Shown here piece by piece: positions 1 to 6,993 of a DNA stretch of 9,243 nt. The DNA is taken from NCBI GenBank assembly GCA_947177925.1, contig CAMWWJ010000123.1:1-9243 (forward strand), given 5' to 3'. Source of the stretch: an uncultured Lachnospiraceae bacterium. Its GTDB lineage: Bacteria; Bacillota; Clostridia; Lachnospirales; Lachnospiraceae. The translations under genes were made by a program, and so were the position numbers. The notes under the pieces are model-generated. The model had not been told where the DNA came from. It searched no databases and worked only from the letters and a program-made list of their open reading frames with translations. Each line of letters starts with the position of its first letter. Positions within the stretch are counted from its first letter, which is position 1.

Positions 1-290
1 GCACTGCCAATATTGACATCAAAATGTTTCTCACAGTCAATGTCATAAATTGTTTCACTGGTATATACAAATGGTTCCGGGGTTTCCTTTGTGACGGAAT
101 TCATAAGCAGCTCATCTATGGTAGTCTTAAAAATCTCTGCTATGATTACCATATTTTCAACATCTGGTAAACCTTTTCCGGTTTCCCATTTCGTGATAGC
201 CTGCCTTGTAACACCGATTTTTTCAGCAAGCTGCTCCTGTGAGATACCTTCTTTTTTTCGTATTTCCTTTAATTTTTCAGAAAAATTCAT
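1..290 (-). CDS. XRE-family HTH transcriptional regulator, C-terminus cut off by window edge
   Basis: The visible 96 residues begin MNFSEKLKEIRKKEG and hold a classic XRE/Cro helix-turn-helix (about residues 6-62). The recognition region is ISQEQLAEKIGVTRQAI followed by KWETGKGLPD and a helix ending in IDELL, the usual family pattern. Start choice: ATG at 290-288 is preceded by GGAGG (301-297) at six bases. The permease stop is only 17 bases upstream, so the gene is almost certainly the third gene of the ABC operon, which makes a regulator of that transporter likely (inference). After the HTH a linker (about 63-78) leads into TIYDIDCEKHFDVNIG, which suggests a second, beta-rich domain; it resembles Clostridial XRE proteins with a DUF4097-like C-terminus, but too little is visible to be sure. 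It is incomplete because the window ends, not because of a mutation. Confidence 0.93.
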   Translation of the reverse strand, partial: MNFSEKLKEIRKKEGISQEQLAEKIGVTRQAITKWETGKGLPDVENMVIIAEIFKTTIDELLMNSVTKETPEPFVYTSETIYDIDCEKHFDVNIGS

Positions 291-307
291 ACTAATCCTC
301 CATTCCA

Positions 308-2542
308 TCATTCTTTTAACAGTGAATATGCGGTAATTTTTTTAATTGGTGCTGAAAGAAGCACGCTGATTACAAATGCCACGGCAGTGAACATCATGGT
401 AAATACAATCAATATCCAGACAGATACTTCGAAATGATTTTTTACAGCCCCAATCAGGGAAAAAATGATATTGTTGATTGCGGGAAGATACCACAGTCCG
501 GCTATTACCGAAATAATTGATGCCGCAGCCACAACGGGTATAAAACCAAGCGCTGTCTTAACCGTAAGCTGCCTGTTTGTGTATCCAATCGCCTTATATA
601 TGCCAAATTCCTGTCTGCGTCTGCTTATCATTGAGTTTATGATTACATACATCACAAGCAGCACCATCAGAACGGAAATCACAAACAGGATCACCACAAT
701 CACAGAAACAATACTCGTATACATCATTCTGCCATTTTCACTCATCTGTTCAAAATTTACGGATGATTTAATGAGCGCACCGTGGTTTTCTTCATACTCA
801 TTGATAAATTCGTCGGCATTTTTATTATATAAGTAAATATTGACAGAATTCGTTGTTTCGCCGATTTTTTCGTATCCTTCACTTGTCAGCTGACATACTG
901 CTCCTGCATTATTAACACTTTGAATATAACCAGTTACAATGTAATATGCCGATTGATTGCCGACTGTCAGCTCTATTTCACTGCCAATGGGAAACCCATC
1001 CGAAATTGCATTTCCTACTGCAATTTCATTCTCTTTCACAGGACTTTTGCCCTCATAACAGATATCGTTGGTTACTTTTGAAAAATCTTCACATACAAAG
1101 GCAGTAAGACTTCCGTCTTCATAACTTACAGGTACAGAAGCATATTCCAAAACAAGCCTTATACGACTGTCATTTTGAAGAAGTTCCTTAAGTTCCAGCA
1201 TTTTTCCATCCTCTGCCGTAAAAATAACAGATGGTAATTCTTCTGACAGTGTATTCATAAAATTATCCGGCTTGACATTTACATTGTATAGGAGCGTTCC
1301 TGCGAAAGACAACAGCACCATGATACCAAACGAGACAATAAATAATAATATATTTTGTCCCGCCGATTCGTCTCCGGTGATGCCTCTTATGGCATTAATC
1401 GGCTCTAATCTATGTATTTTTCCCGCTGAAATATAGGAGAAAAGCAATATTGCGCATGTCAGTGTCAGGATTACAATCAGTAAAGCCATTATATCAAAAT
1501 CAGGCGTATAGGAAAATCCTGATTGGATTGCCAAAATACCTGCTACGGAAGGCAGGACCGCATAAGACAAGGCGATTCCCATTACCGTGGCTGCAACGCC
1601 TACAAGCATGTAGGGCATAATTGCCCCCGCAATAATCAGATTGCTTGTATAACCAATCGCTTTTAATACCCCCATCTGTGCCAGTTCGCCTTCAATTGCA
1701 CTTCGTATCCGAAAGTTACTGAGGAAAATACTCACTACCAGTATAATGGCAGCAAGCGCTAAAAATATAACGATAAGCAGAGTACAGACCATTGTTCTGG
1801 TCTGCTTTGCGGTGTCCCTGTCATTGATATTTAATAATGCAATCCCTTTTTCCCTTAACATTTCAGAGATTGTATTTTTTATTTCGCTTAAATCAGTGGT
1901 GCTGGTTGTTTTTAAGGAATATTCTGCAATGACATTATCACTATATTCATGCGCAAAATCCTCATAGACAGTTCCTCGAAAATATCCCCCAATCAGCCCG
2001 GTACCGTAATTTCCATACTGCATTTCCAATACGATTCCGCCAATATCATAGGTATGCTCCTTGCCATCTATGGAATAAGTAATACTGCCGCCTTCTGCAA
2101 AACCGCCTAATTCCTTCATATACATGGGAATATAAACGGAAACTTCACTCTTCACGGAATATTCTGTAATATCAAGCAGATTCAGTGTTCTTTCCTCATC
2201 AAGATTATAAAAAACAGTATTCATGTCAAAATCAGAGCCCGCAAATTCACGGACTGTTACCGGCATAAATACCCCTCCATGCTTTTCAACAAACAATACC
2301 CCGTCAATTCCTTCCACTTCTGCGAGTAAATTTTCATTATCCTGAATCTGTGGAATGATAAAATTAATGTCCGCTGTGTCAAGCTTATCAAACAGGCCGT
2401 CATAAGCATTAAATGTTTGGAAAGCAAGCACAAGCGCAATATTGATAATAAATGCGGTCAGGCCGATAAACACCCCAAAGGATATATATTGTCCCTTTGC
2501 TTTCTTCAAGTTATGCAGAGTGAGCGTGGATATTTTCTTCAT
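308..2542 (-). CDS. ABC transporter permease, FtsX/MacB-type, eight TM segments
   Basis: A 744-residue integral membrane protein, partner of the ATPase encoded just upstream. Predicted TM segments by hydrophobicity: about 21-42, 251-275, 301-330, 350-372, 398-419, 609-635, 662-690 and 706-731. Two large extracytoplasmic regions (about 43-250 and 420-608) separate them. Each half carries an FtsX-type domain with the conserved coupling motif, GVLKAIGYT near residue 291 and GIYKAIGYT near 647, so the protein is an internal duplication of the FtsX unit. Start: the frame is open to a GTG at 2554, but ATG at 2542 (MKKISTLTLH) has GGGGTGG eight bases upstream and is preferred. That ribosome binding site lies in the last codons of the ATPase gene, so the two are probably translationally coupled. 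Substrate unknown: this superfamily includes lipoprotein release, peptide-antibiotic resistance and drug-efflux systems. The permease lacks the ten-TM BceB pattern as far as I can judge. Confidence 0.95.
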   Translation of the reverse strand: MKKISTLTLHNLKKAKGQYISFGVFIGLTAFIINIALVLAFQTFNAYDGLFDKLDTADINFIIPQIQDNENLLAEVEGIDGVLFVEKHGGVFMPVTVREFAGSDFDMNTVFYNLDEERTLNLLDITEYSVKSEVSVYIPMYMKELGGFAEGGSITYSIDGKEHTYDIGGIVLEMQYGNYGTGLIGGYFRGTVYEDFAHEYSDNVIAEYSLKTTSTTDLSEIKNTISEMLREKGIALLNINDRDTAKQTRTMVCTLLIVIFLALAAIILVVSIFLSNFRIRSAIEGELAQMGVLKAIGYTSNLIIAGAIMPYMLVGVAATVMGIALSYAVLPSVAGILAIQSGFSYTPDFDIMALLIVILTLTCAILLFSYISAGKIHRLEPINAIRGITGDESAGQNILLFIVSFGIMVLLSFAGTLLYNVNVKPDNFMNTLSEELPSVIFTAEDGKMLELKELLQNDSRIRLVLEYASVPVSYEDGSLTAFVCEDFSKVTNDICYEGKSPVKENEIAVGNAISDGFPIGSEIELTVGNQSAYYIVTGYIQSVNNAGAVCQLTSEGYEKIGETTNSVNIYLYNKNADEFINEYEENHGALIKSSVNFEQMSENGRMMYTSIVSVIVVILFVISVLMVLLVMYVIINSMISRRRQEFGIYKAIGYTNRQLTVKTALGFIPVVAAASIISVIAGLWYLPAINNIIFSLIGAVKNHFEVSVWILIVFTMMFTAVAFVISVLLSAPIKKITAYSLLKE

Positions 2543-2547
2543 GATTA

Positions 2548-3309
2548 TTACCACCCCATTTCTTTGATGAATTGATCAAGTTTTTCGGTTCTTTCAATAT
2601 TGTCCTGCTCAAATTTCCCCAAGTCACACTCGCCAAAAATTTTTCCATCTTTAATATAAATAATACGATTTCCCCGCAGGGCTGATTTTTTATCATGAGT
2701 AACCATAACGATGCTCTGCCCTTTCTTGTGAAGAGAAGTAAAAACATCAAGGACTGCCCCCGAATTTGCAGAATTTAACGCACCTGTCGGCTCATCCGCA
2801 AAAAGTACGTTTGGACTGTTAATCACTGCCCTGACAATGCCTGCCCTTTGTGCTTCGCCTCCTGAAATCTGGGAAGATGTTTTTCTCCAGGTTTTTTCAG
2901 GAATATTCACCAGTGAAAACAGCTCCTTTGCGCGGGTTTTGATGTCTTCCCTGTCTTTGCTTGTCAGTACCCCTGCTGTAATGACATTATCCATAAGGTT
3001 CATCTTATCAATCAGATAAATCTGTTGGAATACGAATCCACACTGCTTCCGCCGAAATACAGCTAACCTGTCATTGTTTAGCTTCGTGATGTCCGTCCCG
3101 TCAAAGCAAATCTCCCCACCGTCCGGCTTATCCATCCCTGAAAGAGAATACATCAGGGTAGACTTACCCGCCCCCGATGAACCCATGATAACCGTAAAAT
3201 CCCCCTTGTAAATATCAATATTCAGGTCTGAATAAATAACCTGCATACTTTCGCCTTTGCCAAAAGCTTTTTTTAAATGCTTTGCCGATATGACTATTTG
3301 CCTGCCCAT
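2548..3309 (-). CDS. ABC transporter ATP-binding protein (MacB/LolD/BceA-type)
   Basis: A 253-residue cytoplasmic ATPase that energises the FtsX permease downstream. All nucleotide-binding motifs are present: Walker A GSSGAGKST (43-51), Q-loop within GFVFQQ (Q95), signature ISGGE (148-152, replacing the canonical LSGGQ), Walker B NVLFADEP (167-174, catalytic E173) and H-loop THD (H205). The sequence PTGALN after Walker B is typical of the LolD/MacB/BceA group. Start: the frame stays open to 3582, but ATG at 3309 (MGRQIVISAK) has AAAGGTGG seven bases upstream and gives the normal family length; the extra 91 codons are non-homologous and run through a terminator. The stop TAA (2550-2548) is five bases before the permease ATG. 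The terminator at 3457-3500 separates it from the preceding hydrolase gene, so a promoter of its own is expected in 3310-3457. Confidence 0.95.
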   Translation of the reverse strand: MGRQIVISAKHLKKAFGKGESMQVIYSDLNIDIYKGDFTVIMGSSGAGKSTLMYSLSGMDKPDGGEICFDGTDITKLNNDRLAVFRRKQCGFVFQQIYLIDKMNLMDNVITAGVLTSKDREDIKTRAKELFSLVNIPEKTWRKTSSQISGGEAQRAGIVRAVINSPNVLFADEPTGALNSANSGAVLDVFTSLHKKGQSIVMVTHDKKSALRGNRIIYIKDGKIFGECDLGKFEQDNIERTEKLDQFIKEMGW

Positions 3310-3324
3310 AACGCAACCACCTTT

Positions 3325-3357
3325 CTTTTTATTATGTGACATACCATAATGAAAAAG
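3325..3357 (-). promoter_or_regulatory. Imperfect palindrome just upstream of the ABC operon, candidate operator
   Basis: On the minus strand the arms CTTTTTCATTATG and CATAATAAAAAG pair around an eight-base centre (GTATGTCA), with one unpaired base. It ends next to the AAAGGTGG ribosome binding site of the ATPase gene. It contains -10-like hexamers (CATTAT, CATAAT), but no convincing TTGACA lies at the right distance; a weak TTGGTG sits 18 bases before CATTAT. Operator, promoter overlap or short mRNA hairpin are all possible. Linking it to the XRE protein is an inference from operon structure. Confidence 0.35.
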
Positions 3358-3456
3358 TCTAAGTTGTGCCACCAACAGTTGTATACATTTGATTTTTTTC
3401 ATGCTACTTTTCGTTGCATCGCAAAGCAATAATGCCTTTTTCCATTTATCTCTTGC

Positions 3457-3500
3457 AATAAAATAAACGGCAGTATCCTCCTTTTGGAAAGGAACTGCCG
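3457..3500 (-). terminator. Rho-independent terminator after the MBL hydrolase gene
   Basis: A perfect seven-base stem, CGGCAGT (3468-3474) with ACTGCCG (3494-3500), encloses a second stem CCTTT/AAAGG with a small TGG/CCA loop. On the minus strand the hairpin is followed by TTTATTTTATT (3467-3457). It lies about 79 bases past the MBL stop and about 150 bases before the ABC ATPase start, so it separates two transcription units. The other side is also fairly T-rich (CTTTTATATA), so partial bidirectional action is possible. Confidence 0.75.
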
Positions 3501-3578
3501 CTTTTATATATTCAAGACTCTTGTATTTAGTTCTATCGTAACCTCTGAAATCCGGATAAAAGCACCCTTTTACCGCCA

Positions 3579-4298
3579 TCACAATATTCTAACGATATTT
3601 TCCGTTAATCTATGATACTTCTCCAAAATTCCCGCATCATGAAATGGCAGCGATATCCATCCCTTGGCATGTGCCTTTTGCATAAACATCTCATTCTTCT
3701 CTCTGCAAAAACTGATGCCGATGGGAATATTTTGCTCCATATTATCACATAAATAGCATTCATCTCCTGTAAAACAATAGATATCATCACCTAATTGAAA
3801 ATAGAGAACCGAGGAATCCGGCGTATGCCCTCCTATCACTTCAAAGTGAAAAATATCATCAAAACATTCCCTTTCCTCTACCAGTGAAATCGGGGCTTTC
3901 GTTTCCTGCAGCCTTTCCCTCACCGGAGCGATTCCCTCTGACATGGCCTGCTCATAAGTCTGTTTTGCCATGATCAGTCGGGCATTTGGATATAGATCAA
4001 TGTTATTGATATGATCCCAGTGGCCATGTGTCAAAAATATTGTATCAATCTTAGGAAACGAACCAAAAATCTGCCTTATCTCTCTTTCGACAGACAGCAA
4101 AGTCACGCCCATATCTGCTGCCAGCTGCTCGTCCCGAAAGCCGGTGTCGATCAAGAAATGCTTTCCCTCAAACTCCGCCAGATAATAAAAGAAAGAGAAA
4201 TCCGGTATCAGTTCACTATTTCCTTTCCAAGTGCGGAACACAGTTTCCTTTGTTCCATATTGAAACCCTTTCGCAAACCGAATACCATATAATTTCAT
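3579..4298 (-). CDS. MBL-fold metallo-hydrolase, N-acyl homoserine lactonase-like
   Basis: A 239-residue cytoplasmic hydrolase of the metallo-beta-lactamase fold, with no signal peptide. The complete dinuclear zinc site is visible: HGHWDH (91-96), H158 in GGHTPDS, D179 in FTGDECY, and H220 in LPFHD; IDTGF (50-54) is the usual early strand. The order, the spacing and a tyrosine close to the bridging aspartate resemble AHL lactonases of the AiiA/AttM type. The substrate cannot be read from the sequence and another lactone or ester is equally possible, since Firmicutes of this kind rarely use AHLs themselves. Start: ATG 4298 (MKLYGIRFAKG) has GAGGTG five bases upstream; an in-frame ATG at 4316 with AGGAG six bases upstream adds MLEEVN and is nearly as good. 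The gene follows the PhnB-like gene by 46 bases and is the last of its unit, before the terminator at 3457-3500. Confidence 0.9.
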   Translation of the reverse strand: MKLYGIRFAKGFQYGTKETVFRTWKGNSELIPDFSFFYYLAEFEGKHFLIDTGFRDEQLAADMGVTLLSVEREIRQIFGSFPKIDTIFLTHGHWDHINNIDLYPNARLIMAKQTYEQAMSEGIAPVRERLQETKAPISLVEERECFDDIFHFEVIGGHTPDSSVLYFQLGDDIYCFTGDECYLCDNMEQNIPIGISFCREKNEMFMQKAHAKGWISLPFHDAGILEKYHRLTENIVRIL

Positions 4299-4344
4299 AT
4301 TCACCTCTTCAAGCATGTCCGTCTCCTCTACTACAATATAGGTC

Positions 4345-4773
4345 CTACTGTTTAGCCGGATTCGGGCAGGTAATGAACCATGTATAGCCAAAACGATCCT
4401 TTATGGCAGAACCACAGCCACCATCATCCGGCTTTGGATGGGGCTTTAGCGGGGAAAGTACGGTTCCGCCCTCCGCCAGTACGGATATGGTATGCAATGC
4501 CTCCTCCTCCGAATTCATATGAATCATCAGCTTTATATCCGGATTCACCGCCGTACAATCAAAATTATCCCCCGCCGCCATATGCGTATTTCCCAGTGAA
4601 AACTCCACATGCATCACCTTGCCGATCTGCTCCGGCGTTACCTCGAACGTATCCTCAGACCAACGGGACATACCATAAATCTCGCCGCCAAAGGCTTTGA
4701 TATAGGTCTTAAGTGCCTCCTCACAATTACCGTTAAAAGACAGATATGGTATTACTTCAATTTTTTTATTCAT
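4345..4773 (-). CDS. PhnB-like VOC-superfamily protein
   Basis: A 142-residue protein, the normal length for PhnB-like (DUF899-independent, '3-demethylubiquinone methyltransferase-like') members of the vicinal oxygen chelate superfamily. Diagnostic pieces: the opening IEVIPYLSFNGNCEEALKTY (6-24), FGGEIY (28-33), a central HVEFSLGNTHMAAGDN strand pair (55-70) and the closing DRFGYTWFI (126-134). Members usually form dimers of beta-alpha-beta-beta-beta units; most are of unknown substrate, and the old methyltransferase name is not supported by biochemistry. Start: ATG 4773 has GAGAGGG four to five bases upstream; the upstream in-frame extension to 4878 overlaps the previous gene and has no family homology that I recognise. 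It sits 64 bases after the glyoxalase-like gene and 46 bases before the MBL gene, in one probable operon. Confidence 0.93.
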   Translation of the reverse strand: MNKKIEVIPYLSFNGNCEEALKTYIKAFGGEIYGMSRWSEDTFEVTPEQIGKVMHVEFSLGNTHMAAGDNFDCTAVNPDIKLMIHMNSEEEALHTISVLAEGGTVLSPLKPHPKPDDGGCGSAIKDRFGYTWFITCPNPAKQ

Positions 4774-4837
4774 TTTTCCCTCTCTCTGCATATCACGGGT
4801 CAAACCGGCGGCAATGCGTATTTGAAATATTATCTTG

Positions 4838-5320
4838 TTAGTTTTTTCTTGATTGGTATTCCTCGAACCATTCCTCAACTACATGCCGCGGATGTTTGAT
4901 CAACTCGGCTGTTTCCGCAACACTTTTTCCCTGCTGAAATTGTTTGCTCGCTACCGAATACATGCTTTCCGATACTTCGATCAAATGCCCGTCCGGATCA
5001 AATATGCGCACACCCCTTTGCAGCCAAGAGAACGTTTTCGGCTCATGCAGCAACTCCACATCCGGGTATTTGCGAAGAAGAGCAAGAAATTCATCAAAGC
5101 TTTCCGTCTCAAAATAGAGCTCCATCGTATTGGAGTGATACTTCATAGTTTCTGCCGGAAATCCTACAAGCTTATCAAAGTGCTCCTGTAAGGTCAAGCC
5201 ACAGGTCAGTGTTTTATTCCAACCCAGATCGAGCGTTACCTCCTGTCCAAACAGATCATGGTAAAATTGCAGCGACCGCTCCATATCCCTCACGGCAATC
5301 AGCGTGGTACATAATTTCAT
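4838..5320 (-). CDS. Glyoxalase/bleomycin-resistance-like VOC protein with HTH-like C-terminal tail
   Basis: A 160-residue protein. Residues 1-122 form a VOC domain: MKLCTTLIAVRDMERSLQFY is the typical first beta-strand and helix, MELYFET (66-72) the middle strand carrying a possible metal-ligand glutamate, and FDPDGHLIEVSE (107-118) the terminal strand with the conserved DPDGH and a second glutamate. The first-strand histidine ligand of glyoxalase I is not present, so true glyoxalase activity is doubtful. Residues about 125-156 (KQFQQGKSVAETAEL...VVEEWFEEY) make an extra helical tail shaped like a small helix-turn-helix. Start: ATG 5320 with AGGAAG about nine bases upstream, and a TATAAT box 37 bases upstream. 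First gene of the VOC-VOC-MBL unit; a role in detoxifying or sequestering a small molecule is the likely theme (inference). Confidence 0.92.
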   Translation of the reverse strand: MKLCTTLIAVRDMERSLQFYHDLFGQEVTLDLGWNKTLTCGLTLQEHFDKLVGFPAETMKYHSNTMELYFETESFDEFLALLRKYPDVELLHEPKTFSWLQRGVRIFDPDGHLIEVSESMYSVASKQFQQGKSVAETAELIKHPRHVVEEWFEEYQSRKN

Positions 5321-5356
5321 AGTCTCTTTCTTCCTTTCCCGATTATTTTAATTTCC

Positions 5357-5385
5357 ATTATACTATGGCCGGGAATGGTTGTATT
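5357..5385 (-). promoter_or_regulatory. Probable promoter of the VOC-VOC-MBL unit, with overlapping dyads
   Basis: A perfect TATAAT (5362-5357) stands 36 bases before the first VOC gene; at 17-base spacing the -35 is weak (AATACA, 5385-5380, three of six matches). The -10 is bracketed by inverted repeats: CCATT (5355-5359) with AATGG (5374-5378), and CCAT with ATGG (5365-5368). A poor -35 plus dyads suggests activator dependence; the neighbouring AraC regulator is an obvious candidate (inference). Confidence 0.45.
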
Positions 5386-5412
5386 GTATATTTCCGACAT
5401 ATATAAAAACTT

Positions 5413-6243
5413 TCATCGAAAAGCCATTTCTCTTGCCTCCCGAATATTCATGGAATGATAGCGTTTGAACTCCCGCAGCAAGTGCGACGAATCCGTATAC
5501 CCGTATTTACAAACCGCATTTATAATATCAAAAGAACTTTGACATACAATATCCTTCCATAAATATTGATAACGCACCAGATTACTCAATTTCTTGGGAG
5601 TAATTCCGATATATTCACAAAACAGGCGTTCCATCTGTCTGCTGCTTATAAAGTTCTCCTTCGATAACTGATTGATTCCTATCGCTCCCTGAAAACGGAG
5701 AATATCATAAATTACCCTGTCTATCACTCCGTTCTTCCTTGCAGTTTCCAATTTTTTCAGAAGCAGCGCTTCTGTCAATCGAATCATATCAGTCAAGTCT
5801 CTCGACTCAAATAATTGTCTGCGAAGTTCTTTATCCAACCAGCTAAATCTTTCCCTGACATCGTATCGCCCATTTACCGTACCGACAAAAGAATCCTCTG
5901 AAAAGACATAGGCACTCCATGCATAGAACCGAATGGCAAATACCGAAATCTTCTGCCCGGATTTTTTATTGTTTTGAGCGAAAAAACTCCTGTCATTTAT
6001 TCCGACAAAATCAGAAGTAATGATATTACCCGCATCATCTATGCGATAAATAATATCTACGCAAGTATCCGGAATCACTATTTCAAAAGATTCATTTGTT
6101 CCTGTATCCGGGCAATCACACTCCCCACCCCAAAAGCATCTGACATAAGGCTGTAATATTCGGCATGGCTCTATTTCATTATGGGCAGAATCGCATTTGA
6201 AAGGAGTTGCCGTCAATGGTCTGTATATCATTTTAGTTTTCAT
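5413..6243 (-). CDS. AraC-family transcriptional regulator
   Basis: A 276-residue regulator. The N-terminal part (about 25-130) has the pattern of AraC proteins with a DUF6597-type sensor: ILQPYVRCFWG (29-39) and IVIPDTCVDIIY (55-66). The C-terminal DNA-binding domain (about 175-270) has two helix-turn-helix units: INQLSKENFISSRQMERLF (190-208) with the following YIGITPKKLSNLVRYQ, and INAVCKYGYTDSSHLLREFK (241-260), a close match to the AraC consensus (GY-D-SH--REFK). Start: ATG 6243 overlaps the end of the hydrolase gene by 11 bases; a second in-frame ATG (6231) lies one base after that stop. Neither has a strong ribosome binding site (GGAG is 13 bases before the first), so translational coupling with the hydrolase is likely. 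Likely targets are its own operon and the VOC unit downstream; the effector is unknown. Confidence 0.93.
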   Translation of the reverse strand: MKTKMIYRPLTATPFKCDSAHNEIEPCRILQPYVRCFWGGECDCPDTGTNESFEIVIPDTCVDIIYRIDDAGNIITSDFVGINDRSFFAQNNKKSGQKISVFAIRFYAWSAYVFSEDSFVGTVNGRYDVRERFSWLDKELRRQLFESRDLTDMIRLTEALLLKKLETARKNGVIDRVIYDILRFQGAIGINQLSKENFISSRQMERLFCEYIGITPKKLSNLVRYQYLWKDIVCQSSFDIINAVCKYGYTDSSHLLREFKRYHSMNIREAREMAFR

Positions 6244-6766
6244 TAAGACGTATTTTCTCCATAGCTTCCTCTACTGAAATGCAGTCGGCAAATCTCTCAG
6301 GCCACATCATTTCGTTGTAATATTTGTATGTTGTTTCTTTATCCATATAATCATTATCAAAAGTAGAATTGGTTCCATTTGGCACAATAACCTTATATCC
6401 TCTTTCAAATGCAGATTTAATCGTTGCATCTATACAGAAGTTTGTCTGCAAACCAACAATCATTAAGGTATCTTCATTCTTTTCTTCTAAATAACTTACC
6501 AGTTCTTTGTTCCCAAAACAACTATTCATATCTTTGATATATATCTTTTCGCCCTCCATGGGAGTAACCTGCGCAGCGATTTCAAATTCATCATCCCCAA
6601 CAGAAAATCCGGTTCCCGGTTCATCATCATGCTGAACATATATTACTTCAACATGATTCTGTCTGGCAGTCTCAATTATTTTAACTGTGTTCTTTATAAA
6701 ACCATCAAAATTATATAATCTCTCGTCCGTTATTCCTTTTTGTATATCAATCACTAATAATATCAA
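6233..6766 (-). CDS. Cysteine hydrolase, isochorismatase superfamily
   Basis: A 177-residue protein of the usual length for this superfamily (nicotinamidases, isochorismatases, ureido-acid amidohydrolases). The catalytic triad is present: D7 in LLVIDIQKG, K78 in YIKDMNSCF and C111 in LQTNFCIDATIKSAFERGY, preceded by the typical cis-peptide region. HDDEPGTGF (47-54) and the C-terminal half match the family pattern in which small amides are hydrolysed; the substrate is not identifiable. Start: TTG at 6766 has AGGGAGA eight bases upstream and gives the family-like start MILLVIDIQKG. An ATG at 6784 and a TTG at 6799 lie in frame upstream but have no ribosome binding site, and the AGGGAGA would fall inside the coding region. 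It is the first gene of a unit with the AraC regulator, driven by the promoter at 6844-6872. Confidence 0.93.
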   Translation of the reverse strand: MILLVIDIQKGITDERLYNFDGFIKNTVKIIETARQNHVEVIYVQHDDEPGTGFSVGDDEFEIAAQVTPMEGEKIYIKDMNSCFGNKELVSYLEEKNEDTLMIVGLQTNFCIDATIKSAFERGYKVIVPNGTNSTFDNDYMDKETTYKYYNEMMWPERFADCISVEEAMEKIRLNEN

Positions 6767-6843
6767 AGTTATATCTCCCTTCATACGATTTGTGTACAAT
6801 CAGCCTAATCCTTTTAGTTTAACATCGAACTCATGTTTTTACA

Positions 6844-6872
6844 ATTATAATGGAATTCTTTTCAAATTTAAA
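6844..6872 (-). promoter_or_regulatory. Probable sigma-A promoter of the cysteine hydrolase-AraC unit
   Basis: A perfect -10 TATAAT (6849-6844) is preceded after exactly 17 bases by TTTAAA (6872-6867; four of six matches to TTGACA). Transcription would begin near 6837, giving a leader of about 70 bases before the TTG start. No hairpin or riboswitch-like structure stood out in the leader. Confidence 0.6.
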
Positions 6873-6993
6873 AGATGAATTATCTATGGAGATAGAGGAA
6901 CTTTTTGTTAGAAAGGAAAAATCTTGACACTATCACCTTTTCTTATCCCTTCTTTTTCCAGTCATAATTACCATTTGATCTTTCTAATTGCAT

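Noticed and set aside
3331..3420. Confident sigma-A promoter for the ABC operon
   Set aside because: Candidates (TTGGTG-18-CATTAT, TATACA) have poor partners; only the palindrome is reported, at low confidence.
3310..3582. In-frame 91-codon N-terminal extension of the ABC ATPase
   Set aside because: It runs through the terminator hairpin at 3468-3500, shows no ABC homology, and a well-placed AAAGGTGG serves the ATG at 3309.
4380..4700. Proline/tyrosine-rich plus-strand frame opposite the PhnB-like gene
   Set aside because: Its composition is the antisense of a well-supported VOC gene; no ribosome binding site and no recognisable family.
4774..4878. N-terminal extension of the PhnB-like protein
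   Set aside because: It overlaps the previous gene, lacks family similarity, and the ATG at 4773 has GAGAGGG and the standard PhnB opening.
6924..6960. Plus-strand TTGACA as a promoter -35
   Set aside because: No TATAAT-like hexamer lies 16-18 bases downstream, and no plus-strand gene follows.
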